64,000 bases of DNA from Dasypus novemcinctus (lineage: Eukaryota; Chordata; Mammalia; Cingulata; Dasypodidae), in the NCBI RefSeq assembly GCF_030445035.2, contig NC_080677.1, positions 155,993,169 to 156,057,168 on the forward strand, written 5' to 3'. Every line of letters starts with the position of its first letter. Position 1 is the stretch's first letter. A program made the translations under genes and the position numbers. The notes under the pieces were generated by a model. It did no database searches, was not told the origin of the DNA, and saw nothing but the letters and a program-made list of their open reading frames with translations. Below are positions 11,346 to 23,423 of this stretch, one piece after another.

Positions 11346-12350
11346 GCCGTTGATCTCTTCTGAGAAGAATTTAGATCCAAGTCCTGAGTTGAAAGGCAGA
11401 GGTTATGGCTTGATCCTCTCTACCACCTGCACATCCTCATCCTTCCGCTCCTGTAGATCCTGTAGACCTACTTGGGTTTTAACCAAGTGCTCACTGGAGT
11501 GGGGCGTGTTTTTGCCTCGTCCTACACAACAGAACAGCTAGGTCAGGTTTCCTAACCCAGATGTGCCATGACCACTGCAGCTGCCTCCACCAGCCTCTCC
11601 CAGAGTCTAATCCAGGAAAGTGTCAGGCTGGGGTCTCCTCAGCCAGGGTGTCTGGGCCATTGGAGGGCAGGCTTGGCAGTTGACATTCCTTGCATGAAAT
11701 GCTGGGCAACCTGACCACAGGAACCGATGACGTAGCCCTCATCTCGGCCGAGGGCTACAACCTCAGCATCAGGATTCCTGGGACAGTGCTGCCAATTGTG
11801 GGTGGTGCTGGGAGAAGAGAGCCCAGGGCCACAGAGCACTGAGGCCCAGCAATGGCTTAGCTGAGATGCTAGAAAGGATTTAATGTTTTCTTATAATAAC
11901 ATTGTGCTCATTCGTGCAGTTGTATGATGGACACCCTAGGTTGGAGCAGAGTGGGTATACAGGTCAGCAGCTCATGGTTCATCTGCTAGACTCTTGCTCA
12001 TGAAATATTGGCTGGTGCATAAATCAACTGATGTGCAGGCAACTGAGCCAGGCTGGGGAGCCATCGGGGTGGGTTTTCAATGGTGCTGGTGGGGAATTTC
12101 CAAACCTAGTTGGCCACACCTTTGCCAGATAGGTTTTGGACCATGTGGCCTCACTTATGGATTCTTTAAACCCTGTGCTAGGTGTCAAGGATTCAGCAGG
12201 GAAAAAGACTCAGTCCCTGTCTTCTGGGGCTTCAGGTCCTAAAAGGGACTGAGTGTTGCAATCAGCAGCCACAACTTTGGACAATGTGAGAATACAGAAT
12301 GCAGAGGTACATCATTTCAGTTTATAGACAGCTTAATCAAAACCATTTGG
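11346..12350. other. No gene recognised
   Basis: Unique sequence of mixed composition. Short reading frames are present on both strands, with no recognisable product. No repeat was identified. Confidence 0.45.
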
Positions 12351-12352
12351 AG

Positions 12353-12768
12353 GGAAGTGGACTTGGCCCAGTGGTTAGGGCGTCCGTCTACCACACAGGA
12401 GGTCCGTGGTTCAAACTCCGGGCCTCCTTGACCTGTGTGGAGCTGGCCCATGCGCAGTGCTGATGCATGCAAGGAGTGCCCTACCATGCAGGGGTGTCCC
12501 CCGCGTAGGGGAACCCCATGCGCAAGAAGTGTGCGCCGTAAGGAGAGCCGCCCAGCACGAAACAAAGTGCAGCCTGACCAGGAATGGTGCCGCCCACACG
12601 GAGAGCTGACACAACAAGATGATGCAAAAAAAACAACAACACAGATTCCCGTGCCACTGACAGCAACAGAAGCGGACAAAGAACACACAGCGAATGGACA
12701 GCGAAAGCAGACACCTGGGGGGAAGGGGAGAGAAATAAATAAAAATTTAAAAAAATTTTTTTAAAAAC
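12353..12768 (+). mobile_element. DAS-type SINE, full length
   Basis: The head GTGGACTTGGCCCAGTGG and GGTTCAAACTCC are followed by the full GC-rich body and an AAATAAATAAAAATTT tail. Imperfect flanking repeats (AACCATTTGGAG and AAATATTTGGAG) mark the insertion. Confidence 0.9.
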
Positions 12769-14343
12769 CCAAAATATTTGGAGATGAGGGAAACTTCAAT
12801 TGGTCAACATAAGTCACCCACTAGAACTGTTAAAGTTGGTTGTCTCTTTACTGGAGAAACTATTAATACATGGCCCTAAATGTTTTCAGGTGCTAATGTC
12901 TCCAAGCTGGAGGTAAGCTATGTCAGGTCTGTCTTCTATGGACATTTGTGGGTAGAAATCAGGAGGTCTTCCCAGGACGTTGGCTTATCTCCCAGGCAGA
13001 GGTACTGTTTTTGTCTTGGTTTCTGTATCTGTAAAGACAGATTATAAAAATCTGTCCCTTTCCTCACCACTGAGGCTCTGGGTTGATTACGAGAGTCAAC
13101 ATATAGTTCTTAGGTGATCCTCAAGATTTTACTTTGCAGTAGTTCTGCCTGCAGTTCTCATAGTTAGTGGATGTGCAAAACTAGATGCTGCAATTCTGAG
13201 GTCAGATCTTAGGTTCAAAGGAGTCAGGATTCCTCCTCCCCCATTTTATTTTAGCACCATTAAGAGTTGGTTAAAGGATGTGTTCTTTCTTCCTTCTCTC
13301 CCTCTTTCTATCTCTGGTCCAATGGCCTTTGAGAGAAACCATTTTTGGTTCAGACCTATTTCAAATCTAGACTTTCTAGAAGTGTGGTTCTCAGGTAACA
13401 GCTTTAGATTTGTTCTTGCAAATATAAACTACACTTTTCTGAACTAAACTATGCTCTCTTCTTACTGATCTGAAAGGTTCTAGGTGAAAAAAGAGGTTCA
13501 TGGATTTAAAAAGAGGAAAGAACAAGCCTAACAAGACTATTGTGAATCTGATAACTTCACTGGTCTTTTCAGTATCCTGTTGGAGATGTTGACTTCCATG
13601 AGGGAAAATATTCCACTGCTTCACAAACTTTTCCTGGAATTATATATAGATGGCTAAAACATTTCTCGAGCATGCTGGTATGGTCAGAGGCATCTGCATG
13701 CAGCAGAGCAGTTCTGATGTGAGTGAGCCATGCATCGGCACATGTGGGGTTCTTTGGCCATGGGAGCAGATGGGGGAGCCCTGTCACGGTGTCCCATGCA
13801 GTATCGGCCAGTGCGGCTATGGACTGGTCACCAGCTAAGGTGTCCGAGGTTTTCAGTGTATCACTGCTCTCAGGAACAGAAATCACCTACTACGTAAAAC
13901 TGCATCCCAACTTGGTCGGTCCTTCAAGGCTTTCTAGCTCCTTGCCATCTTGTAAAACAGGGAAGAAGGCTGTCAAGGAGATTGGAATAGTCCAGATGAA
14001 CCCAGATCCTTTGACTGCTGGGAGTTAAACCTCACACGTCTGTTTAAGAAAGAGAAGAATGGAAAGTGTAGCTGAGGGGCAGGAAGAGGGATAATTCTAG
14101 GTTAGGTCTACTGTGAATGTGTTCAGATAACTTATACTTTCTGAGATGCAGTTTCTCTCCTTAACAAACAGGAACCATCATATTTGCTCTGCCTGTCCAC
14201 CATGGCCTTTATTTTATTTTTCTCCAAGAGGAAGAAGTAAAACAGTATTTTTTCACAGACCCCTGATTCTCTATGCAAAAAGTTCTAAGGAATCTACCAA
14301 ATAGCTACTAGACTTAGGTTAGTTTAACAAGATCGTAGGATAA
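12769..14343. other. No gene recognised
   Basis: Unique-looking sequence. Reading frames of up to 105 codons at 13569-13886 show no known domain. No repeat family was recognised. Confidence 0.45.
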
Positions 14344-14355
14344 AAGATCAATATA

Positions 14356-14753
14356 GGGAAGCGGATTTGGCTTAATGGATAGAGTGTCCACCTACCACGT
14401 GGGAGGTCCAGGGTTCAAACCCAGTGCTTCTAGACCCATGTGGTGAGTGCCCACATGCAGCGCTGATATGTGCAAGGAGTGCTCTGCCATGCTGGAGTGT
14501 CCCCTGTGTAGGGGAGCCCCACATGTGAGGAGTGCGCCCTGTAAGCACAGCCACCATGTGAAAAAAGCGCAGCCTGCCCAGGAGTGGTCACCACACACAC
14601 AGAGAGCTGACGCAGCAAGATGATGCAACAAAAAAAGCGACACAGATTCCCAGTGCTGTTGACAAGAATATAAGTGGACACAGAAGAACACACAGCAAAT
14701 GGACACAGAGAACAGACAACTGGGGGGTGGGGGGAGAGAGAAATAAAAACAAA
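14356..14753 (+). mobile_element. DAS-type SINE, first of a tandem pair
   Basis: Full-length copy: the head begins GGGAAGCGGATTTGG, the B-box is GGTTCAAACCC, and the A-rich tail is AAATAAAAACAAAAAG. It shares its right flank with the next SINE. The flanking site AAGATCAATATA lies at 14344-14355 and recurs as AAGATGAATATA at 14754-14765. Confidence 0.9.
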
Positions 14754-14767
14754 AAGATGAATATAAA

Positions 14768-15164
14768 GGGAAGCGGATGTGTCTCAACTGATAGAGCGTC
14801 TGTCTACCACATGGGAGGTCCAGGGTTTGAACCCAGGGCCTTCTGGCCCTTGTGGTGAGCTGGCCCACGTGTGGCGCTGCCACACACAAGAAGTCCCCTG
14901 CCATGCAAAAGGGTGTCCCCTGCGTAGGGGAGGCCCATGCACAAGGAATATGCACCGTGTGAAAAAGCGCAGCCCACCCAGGAGTGGCGCCACACACACG
15001 GAGAACTGATGCAGCAAGATGACGCCAAAAAAAAAGAGACACAGATTCCCGATGCTGCCAAGAATGCAGGAGGACACAGAAGAACCCACAGCGAATGGAC
15101 ACAGAGAACAGACAATGGGGGGGAAAGGGGAAGGGGAGAGAAATAAATAAATCTTTAGAAAAAA
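14768..15164 (+). mobile_element. DAS-type SINE, second of a tandem pair
   Basis: Second full-length copy in the same orientation, starting with GGGAAGCGGATGTG, B-box GGTTTGAACCC, and ending with AAATAAATAAATCTTTAG and an A-rich tail. It differs from its neighbour by many substitutions and indels, so it is not a recent local duplicate. A third copy of the target, AGATCAATATA, follows at 15166-15176. Confidence 0.9.
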
Positions 15165-15176
15165 GAGATCAATATA

Positions 15177-16009
15177 AAAATCCATTGTATTCCTGTAAAA
15201 CATGATTTCTTTTTGAGACTTGAAAAAAAAAGAAAAATATAAATCTTATTTTACCGAAGTTAGGATTATTTTCTTAAGCAGAGTCAGGGCTGGGGGGAAA
15301 GTAAGAGAGGTGCCTGAGGTGCAAAATCGAAGAAGACACTGCCAGGGCCATGCAGGCTGTGCCCAGGGCAACCCCGTCCCCTCACCCCAGGCCCAGCCAG
15401 TATCAGCGATGATAGTGATAAGACGTGGTGGCAGGCCCTGAAATGCCACCGATGTTCTGGGCATCGTAGGACTTGCCGATTCAGCTTTGTGTGCAGATAG
15501 GTCAAAGGGGGGTCCGTGCTATGATTCTAGAACTACAAACGCTTTCCTTCCATGACAGGGCCTGGGTTGGGGCCTGTGAACACTCGGCGTTTAGGAACGG
15601 CAGGGTGGCCTGGCCTGGGGACCTCATGGTGGAGGGGTGGCTGGAGGGGAGGGACAGCTGTCCCTTCTCCCTCCGTGGTGCAGCTCTGCTCCTCTTTGTC
15701 TTGGCTTGATATTAAAAAAACAGGTGGGCTGAAGATACTTCCGAGGTCTGTGCATCCTTCCTGCCAGTGCCCTCCCCAGCCCCAAGTGAACGTAAGTCAC
15801 CTTTGCTCACATCCCGGACACCGTGGCCCTGACCTTCATTGCTGCACTCTCCCCGGCTGTCTGCTGGGGCCAGGCCAGGGTTGGTCCGGGGCAGCTACGA
15901 GGGAGGAGACTTGCATCCTTGAACACTGGGTGTTTGCTGGAGGTGTGGGAAGGATGTGTCATTAACAGCAACGAGACAGCTCCATTGACCTGAAATCAAA
16001 AGAGAATGG
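15177..16009. other. No gene recognised
   Basis: The right part is GC-rich unique sequence with frames of up to 137 codons (15552-15965). No domain or conserved exon was recognised. Confidence 0.45.
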
Positions 16010-16670
16010 TTGGAATCTTTCTGCAGCTGACAGTGCAGGGTTTGTCCCCTTTTGCGGTCACCCCTCGGGCTGAAGTGTGGTTTGCTGGCCTGGCGGGGGA
16101 GCAGTCGCGGCAGGTCAAGCCGCTGCCCCCATAATAGGGTGGCTGGTCGGACTCACCGCCACCCCTGAAGGGAGCTCGGCATGGGCGCAGAGTGCCCTCG
16201 GGTCTCCCCTTCTCGGCAGCCATGCTTCCGCGGCCGCCCCTCCTCCCGGATGGCGCCACACGATGCCTGTGGGGCAGCACCCTTCTTCTTCTTTCTCCCT
16301 GCGCAGGCGCAGGGCGGAAAATTCCAGTCTGCCCTTTTCCCTCCCCCCGACAGCAGCAACAGCCAGGCGTGGGCGGGAAACTCAAGTCTGCCCTCTACCC
16401 CAGCAACAGCAGCCACCAATCACTAAGCCCTGCCACTTCCCCCAGCAACAGCAACAGCCAATCCCTAATCACCACCCCTCCCCCGTCCAGTACCGCCCAC
16501 TGACCTTTCTCCGGCAACCAATCAGAACAGGGCGTGGCTTCGACCAATCAGCCTTCCCCAGCCCCTATAAAACTGTTGCCTCTCCCTCAATAAAGTGGAC
16601 TTGTGTGTTTACCTTGTCTCCGCGGTAGTTCTTCTGCCGTGCTCCCTCCAGTCCTGAGAGCCCCCAACAA
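16010..16670 (+). mobile_element. GC-rich LTR-like element (possible solo LTR)
   Basis: Promoter order is clear. Four CCAAT motifs (near 16413, 16460, 16517 and 16543) precede a CTATAAAA box at 16565-16572. AATAAA follows at 16589-16594, then a GT-rich R/U5-like stretch that runs to CCCCCAACA near 16669. Upstream, AGTCTGCCCT and CAGCAACAGCAGCCA units recur like enhancer repeats. This is the layout of a retroviral LTR of the gammaretrovirus-like (ERV1) type. The left edge is uncertain, and no gag, pol or env remnant is attached. A cellular TATA promoter is the alternative. Confidence 0.55.
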
Positions 16671-16694
16671 GGGCCTGGCCTCCCTTGTCCCCAG

Positions 16695-16750
16695 TTCGTC
16701 GCCTGCTTCTCCGGGCGACCCCTTCGTCGCCGGCTTCGCCGGGCGACCCC
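16695..16750. repeat. 28-bp tandem repeat, two copies
   Basis: Two adjacent 28-bp units (16695-16722 and 16723-16750) begin TTCGTCGCC and end CCGGGCGACCCC. They differ at two positions. Each contains short inverted parts (GTCGCC and GGCGAC) that could form a hairpin. Confidence 0.85.
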
Positions 16751-16779
16751 GTCAGCCAAACCACGCAACCCCTTGTGAG

Positions 16780-16894
16780 ACCGATCCCTTGTCTGCTGCC
16801 GGACCGACCCCTCGTCCCAAGTGGGACCAACCCCTTGTCCCAAGCGGGACCAACCCCTCGTCCAGAGCTGGACCGACCCCTCGTCCACAGCCAG
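16780..16894. repeat. 23-bp minisatellite, five copies
   Basis: Five units of exactly 23 bp start at 16780, 16803, 16826, 16849 and 16872. The shared core is ACCRACCCCTYGTCC. The units differ by several substitutions but have no indels. The array lies just downstream of the LTR-like unit and may belong to its leader region. Confidence 0.9.
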
Positions 16895-17789
16895 ACCCCA
16901 CCTCTACCGACCAAGCAAACCGTCGCACCCTTTCAAATCAATTCTTGCTCTGTCTCCAACCAACTGGCAAGACTTTCAATGGCAATCATTTTGGGGCATC
17001 TTTCTCCCTTATCTGGAAGTGTTTTAGCACCCCAGAGGCCCACGCGCTCCAGGAAAGCCAGGCCATCCAGCCTCATGGCTGCTCCTGAGATACCCAGTGT
17101 TTTTTCGGAGGCTGGCAGCTCTGCTGGTGGCACCACGTCCACCACACTCAGCTTGGCCCCTGCTCTGCACCCCTGCTGGGCCCTCCCCATGAGGGGATCA
17201 GAGGAATGGCGTGTCTCTGCCGTGTAGGAACGCCAACTGCTGTGATTCTTGCAGTCTGGCCTGGGAATGGGCCACGTCCCTCCTCTTCTGGGAGGATGCG
17301 GCTTGTTCCACTTCAAAGGGCTGGAGTGGGGCAATGGAGCCCAGAACTCCAAACACCAAGCCTCGCTGTATATGAGGCGAGAACGAGGGGGAACTTTCTT
17401 TTTCATTCTTTTGGCTAACGAGGACCGAGTAACAAACAAATTATCCATAACTTGCTCGGTCATACTCATTGCTATTTTTAAAAAGCAAAAAGAAAAAGTG
17501 TTGATGGAGATGTTGCCAACATTTAGTAAGAGATCAACCTTGAATGTCTGGGAATGTCCTGTTCTCTCAGAAAAAAGTCATATTTTTCCCTGAAATTAAG
17601 ATCACCAGCTAGGATATAGTCAGGAAATATGTTAATTGAAATAAAATGTAGAACCTATGTTCTAAATAAGCATTGCATTTCTTTTGGCATTCTAGGCAAG
17701 AAAAAAATACTGATGGGCAGGCTAAGGTTTTGGTATATTACCTTTTCTGCCAAAGGGAAAGCCTAAAAGGAACAAAATATTTGTTGAAT
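16895..17789. other. No gene recognised
   Basis: Unique-looking sequence with no exon or repeat that I can name. The composition shifts from GC-rich to AT-rich near 17400. Confidence 0.45.
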
Positions 17790-18015
17790 ATTTATTATCA
17801 GGTACTATGTGCCTGATACTTCATATATGTTGTTCATTTAATCCTAAAGATAACACTGTGGGGCAGGAATCATTATCATACTCCATAGATAAGTCAACTG
17901 TAGAGATTAATACATTTCCAAGGACATACATCTAGTAAGTAAATGAACCTGAGATTTGAATCCAAACCTCTGATTCCAAAGTCCAATGCTCATCTCATTA
18001 GCCCATGCTGCTAAG
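17790..18015 (-). mobile_element. MIR SINE, antisense
   Basis: The plus strand reads like inverted MIR: TTGAATATTTATTATCAGGTACTATGTGCC, TTCATTTAATCCT, GGGGCAGGAATCATTATC, CATCTAGTAAGTAAATG and GATTTGAATCCAAACC. The core and tRNA parts are both present. It is a decayed copy, typical of placental mammals. Confidence 0.8.
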
Positions 18016-21000
18016 AAAGAGGAGGATGGAAGGCTTTCTCCTTATTTAGTTGGACTACTTCATATAAAGGCACAGACATGCACGGGCACACCGATGAACT
18101 CACATGTTATATCCTGACAAATCCTATGCACTGTAAATGGCACAAGGGATACAAAGATTTGTTCTTTCATCCGTCTCATATTATTGAGGGTCAAATGTGT
18201 ACTTATCAACTATTGACCTAATAAACCCATGTAGGACACAGGATGCACGGAGACTTTAAGAGCAGGGATTATGTCGTGCTCTGTTCTCAGGGTGCTCTTA
18301 GAGTGTTCAATTAAACTTGAGGAGAATTTATAAAGCAGAAGTGTCCTTAACATCTATTTTGAATAAACATGAATGTCTTGACTATAAGATGAAATTCCTT
18401 TCAAGGAGAGGTTATACAACTAGACTAGATTGGTTCAGAGTAGTGGGAGCCAAGGAGCTCTGCAAAAATTGGAGGAGGTGGAGACAGCCAAAGGTGGGAG
18501 CGGGTCGGAGGTGCTGGTCTGCAGAGCCCACTGCAGGGCCAGCAGCCGCTCAGGCACAGGGCAGCCAGCTCAGGAACATTCCAAGCCATTCGCAGGTATT
18601 CGTTCCTGTTCCCAGCATCGCTCTTCATGGGATGGCAGCTCCCAAGATTTTAAGTCCTGACTCCTTCCCTGAGAAATATTAGGGTCCTCTGCGTTCTAAA
18701 CCAACCTTTAATACGGATGCTAAACATCAGACAAACAAAACACCTCACCTGGGATGAATCATACAGGCTCCGCATCCACTGAAAGAACTCTTAGACAAGG
18801 TTCACGGATGATCCCTATGGATTGGATATTTGACCTGAATATTTGGGGAAGGAAGAGCATGAGGCACATCCAAGATGAGGACAGAAGATGAGCATCTTAT
18901 CCCATGCCTGAGATCTAGGGGGCGAACGGTCTCGGCTGAAGGGGCAGGGGCTCACCAAGGGATGGATGCAAGCTTCAAAGTCTGATGGGTACATGGGTTC
19001 AAATCTGGTTCAGTCCCTTCCTAACCTGTACAGCTTCGCCGTCCTCAAACAGAGAATGTCCAACACATAGGAAGTTCTTAATATGGGGAGCTATTCTTTA
19101 TAATAATAAAGCTATTCTTTATTCTTTATTATTATTTTATAAATAGTCCAAACAGTGATTTGGTGGCTGCTGAAGCAATTTCTCACTGCCTTAACTCTCA
19201 GGAGTTCATGTAGCTCAAGCATTGTGATCCCCGATTACAGAAACGTTGGCATGGAACGTGCCAATGGATTAATACTTCGATTTCTCCATTTGCCCTTCTG
19301 AGCATGCTCTGCGAATCTTCATCGCCAATAAACTTGAAAAATCTATTACTAACCCAAAGAAGAAAACTAGTTACATGACTGTTTGGGGATTGAGGCTACA
19401 AAATTGCAATTTGAGAAAGATAAAGAACATCTCCGCTATCCTTGGCTTTCCTGTTGCTTGCGTGCCTCAGTCGCTCAGAAGCCCTGCCAGCCCCCCGGGG
19501 GGAGAAGACCGGGAGGCCTTCCTCTGGAAGGTGCTACCAGGGGTGACTGGGCTAAGTCAACAGTCAGAGGAACATTGATGTGTAAATCAGAGCGAAGCCG
19601 TTTAACGGAGAGGGTCGGGTCGTGCTCTGTGTAGGATGCTTCTGACTTTGAAACGGGAAAGCTGACACTGCGTGGGAGGGGAGCACGAGGGGCCGCCTCT
19701 AAGCGTGGGAAACCACGGGCTTCAGAGAGCCCAGGACCTGCAAATATGTGGGTTTATTTTTCTCACACACTGATAAGTTCTAGCTTTAATGCCTCCACAT
19801 CCTTGTTCCACTATATTTTTTATTACTGCCTGTGTGTGGGGCGCCCATTAAACATAATGTACACACGCATCAACAACCACCACCAAAACTGCTCCTTGGA
19901 CAGTTAATAAAAACCAAATGTCCCAGTAGCTCAACAGGCCACGTACTATGTGGTTTTCTTTTTCCCACTGATTTAAGAACCTCTCTCCTTGAGCTAAAAG
20001 TCTTCCCTGCTCCCTCCACCCCCAAGCTCCAAATGCCTGTAATCTAAAGATGTTTTCATCAGCGGGGCTCACAGGCTTCCGACTCCTTGGGGCTGAACTT
20101 GCCTGCCTTGTTTCATTGCTGAAATGGCATTCTTCACAGATGAGGACCTTGACCTTCTTAAATTCCTGTTGAAGATTAAATACCGAACCCAGCCGTCCCC
20201 AGGGGAGTTAACAGACAGCTTCAGTACACACAGCAAGACCTTGCAGAGGGGTCAAACTATTAACTCATGGGAAAATGCAGATTGGATGGTCTAGTGCAGG
20301 ATTTAACTCACATTCTAATCTGCCTTTGGTACTGCGGCTCACCAAGTCCCAGGTAGGGGGCAGATCTTCTCTTAGCTACCAGGAGGTCTAAGTTTGAGCT
20401 TTCTCTGCAAAGCACACAGATGCTACTGACTCCCTCTTCATGGATCCTTGAGGAGATGCAATCCCACAGTAGATAAACTTGTCTGCTGGCCCTCATCTAC
20501 ACTCTCTCTTCATTGGTGCTTTTACGTGGCAGCTGGGTTGGAACTGCTGTTCCCTCTGTGCTCTCTTTTGCCTCTTCACATCCTACTCTAGCCTTTTCTG
20601 GTAGATTAAAATATTTCCTGGCTGGTTGGTAAGACAAGTACTAACAAGAAGGCTACTGAATACCTATCCAGCTGTACCGGGCCTTTTGGAGTTCCCAGGT
20701 CTGAAGGTACACAGGAATACGGTTGAGAAGCATGTGTCCTTCATTCGGTGTGAAAATGTTGCATTAACAAATGTATTGTTTTGTACTTGGACAAAATTTT
20801 TAAGCTCCTTAATTTTCCAAAAAAATCTGAGAGGTCGTCAGATGATGTTTTGTCCAATTGACAGGAGATCAATTCAGTGTTCTTCTTTGGTTCTTTCCTT
20901 GGGTTGCTTGCCTTTTTGCTGTTTTGTTGCTTTTCTCTGCTCTAAGGAGCCTTCCCAGAAAGAAGTTGAGAGAAACATATGATCCCATATCCTTCCTAAT

Positions 21001-21084
21001 TAGGGATCTGTCAACATTTTCTAGGGAATGGGAGGCTGAAATTCTCCATAAATTGCATTTGGGAGTTATATTTTTAGGTAGTAT
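18016..21084. other. Unique non-coding DNA
   Basis: No gene was recognised in this 3-kb stretch. A short MIR-like remnant may lie at 18985-19075 (GGGTTCAAATCTGGTTC). A TTTATTATTATT simple repeat lies near 19120. Reading frames of up to 121 codons have no recognisable product. Confidence 0.4.
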
Positions 21085-21262
21085 AGTGCAATTATTAAGA
21101 GAAGGGATTTAGTATCTAAGAGACTTGGACTGGGGTTACTTGGGTTAATTAATAACATTGTTTGCCCTTGGGAAACACATTATTAAACAGTCTCAGCTTA
21201 AATTTTCTCATCTGTAAAACAGGAATAATAATAATTTCAGAGGACATTTAAGAGAACCCAGC
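21085..21262 (+). mobile_element. MIR SINE
   Basis: The sequence runs from GTGCAATTATTAAGAGAAGGGA through GACTTGGACTGGGGTTACTTGGGTT and TTTTCTCATCTGTAAAACAGG to AATAATAATAATTTCAGAGG, matching MIR in sense orientation. It is diverged but clear. Confidence 0.75.
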
Positions 21263-22734
21263 TAATGGATGGAAAGTTCTTAAGTATGTTCCACACGTCG
21301 GAACAGGTCTTAAATGTTCTTTTTGGTCTTAGTATTGGTGTTATGGCAGTAGGCTCTACTGTGCCCCATGGTTCTGTCGCCTGTGGAACCCTGATCACTC
21401 AAACAACAAACCATTCTCCTCTGGCACCAAACTCTTTATATTCAGCGGAGCAGGATGTTTTTTAGAGTGTATGTTTTTCTCCTTTCTTTCCATGACTCTG
21501 TTCAAATAAGTAGCAGCTATGACTTGGGTGTATGAGCTTGTGTGATCCATACCTGCTATGCCACGAAAGATAACAAAATTTCATTTTTAAAATAACTGAT
21601 CAAGGATCTCCATGCCCCAATCTCCCAGGGATTCTGGAAACTTGGTGGCTTTTCAGCGTGATTTTGTCCTCAGAGGGAGGACAGAAAAGAGAAGGCTTTG
21701 AAATGTCTGCTCTTTCAGAGCCAGGACTCCTAAGTAGTTCAGACCCCTTTAACCTCTTCTAGGTTACATTTTAAATATCCAGAGTGAGGTAGTGCCTGCC
21801 TGATTTTTTTCCCCCCTAATTTGACCAGTTCAGCCCGATCACCTTTGTCGCTCTTACGTTCTGGCTTCGCGCAGGCCCCAGGATTGGGGTAGCAGGCCTG
21901 ACCTCACGGGACACCGTGGCTGTCAATGTTACAAACCTGCTTGGCCAACCTGACCAGTCTCATGGGGGGGGGGGCGCAATTCCAGAATTCTCAGAGGTTT
22001 GGTCTCAAAAGAGCCTTTGGGAAGAATTGAGTGGCAGGAGTAAGAGACTTCCCGATCTGTTCTCAGGAACTCCGGACTCACCGCAGCTCATTTCCTGGCT
22101 CCAGCCTAATTAAAACAACGAGGTCATCAGTGGTGGCAGCGTCTTCCAGTGCTCTGTGGTTGCGGCATTCGCCCTCGCGGGGGCGCTGTGCGGTTCTCTG
22201 GGCTTCACCATCATCTTTGGGGTGAAGACTTTCTGAGTTCTTGCTAGGTGCTGGGTCTGACGCTGATCACAGCAGATCCTCACCACGCTTCTGGAAGGGG
22301 ACGGCAGCGGGATGATGGGGCTGCCCAGCCTCGGAAGCTTTGCTGGCAGTATAGGCGGCCAGCTCCAGGGAGCGAGGGTGACAAAATAGCGGGGGCACCC
22401 GGGACTGCCCCCAGACCTCTGATTCCCATTACACCGTGTTAAAACCACTCTATATTTTGGATTGTTAAACATTAAGCAGCTTATAAAACCACCCCCTTTA
22501 GCTGCCCCTACATCTGGGAGTGATTAGATTAGCAGACTCTCCAGTCAGCATGCCTGGAGGAGAGGACCAGGCTGAGGCGGGAGCGGCTGCCTCCGCCTTC
22601 CTCGAGAGCATCAGTGCATGGTGGGTCCCGAGGCTGGCTGCCCATCGGAGGCACAGTGTAGCTTTAGAAAGTGCCAGAGCCCCAGGCTTCCGTGTAAAGT
22701 GAATAAGAATCTTGGAAAGTAGCGTGAGTGTTTT
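21263..22734. other. No gene recognised
   Basis: Unique sequence, with a G10 run near 21964-21973. A GC-rich part at 22100-22400 is open in several frames (up to 120 codons) without a known domain. Confidence 0.4.
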
Positions 22735-22790
22735 TTAAAAACTTCCAGGGGGCTCCCAAGCAGTCAGGGTTGGGGATCGTTGACTTGAGG
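22735..22790 (+). mobile_element. Short MER5-like hAT fragment
   Basis: Reads TTTTTAAAAACTTCCAGGGGGCTCCCAAGCAGTCAGGGTTGGGGATCG, like the end of MER5-type non-autonomous hAT elements. It is too short for a firm call. Confidence 0.35.
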
Positions 22791-22913
22791 CATCAAGCTC
22801 AGTCCTCCTGGGTTTGAGTTCTGGGGACTCAGCGGGAGGAGGAGGGGAATGTCACACCATCTCAGTCTGGGTGGCATCTCCTTAGCTGACTTTCCAGAGA
22901 CAGAAAGGGGTCT

Positions 22914-23423
22914 GGGGAAGCGGATATGGCTCAAGCGACTGGGCTCCTGTCTACCACATGGAGGGTCCCAGGCTTGGTTCTCAGGGCCTCCCGTGCAACG
23001 AGCTGGCCTGCACAGCGAGCAGACGCAACAAGATAAGGCAACAAAAAAGAGACACATCAATAAAGACTTTAACTTCCAAAAAAACAACCCAAACAAACAA
23101 AAAAAACCCAAACTCCTTAATATGATCCATGGGGAATGTACAGAGTCTGAATACATCAATAGAGACTTTAACTTCCAAAATAAAATAAAAAAAGAGACAC
23201 AGAGGAGAGACAGTGAGAGACGCAACAAAAAACCAGGGAACTAGTGTGGCTTGAGAAATTGAGTGCCTCTCTCCCATGTTGGAAGGTCCCAGGATTGGTT
23301 TCCTTTGCCTCCTAGAGAGAAGATGAAGACAAGTAGACACAGAACAGGCAGCAAATGAACACAGAGAGCAGACAGCGAGCGCAGGCGGGGGGATGGGGCA
23401 GCGGGAAATGTCTGTATAAACTG
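22914..23423 (+). mobile_element. Composite DAS-related SINE with internal duplication
   Basis: A head starts near 22914 (GGGGAAGCGGATATGGCTCAAG), and a second head follows near 23243 (AGTGTGGCTTGAGAAATTG). Between them a block beginning CATCAATAAAGACTTTAACTT (23055) recurs 98 bp later with one change (23153). The tail region has GACACAGAACAGGCAGC and a G-rich run. It is either a two-headed SINE or two nested copies. Confidence 0.7.

Noticed and set aside
14392-15102. 236-codon minus-strand frame
   Set aside because: It lies entirely on the reverse strand of two adjacent SINEs. Several other SINEs in the window give similar peptides, so it is repeat-derived.
16077-16628. 183-codon plus-strand frame
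   Set aside because: It overlaps the LTR-like promoter region, including CCAAT and TATA boxes. The composition (Gln, Pro, Ser from CAGCAA repeats) explains its openness.
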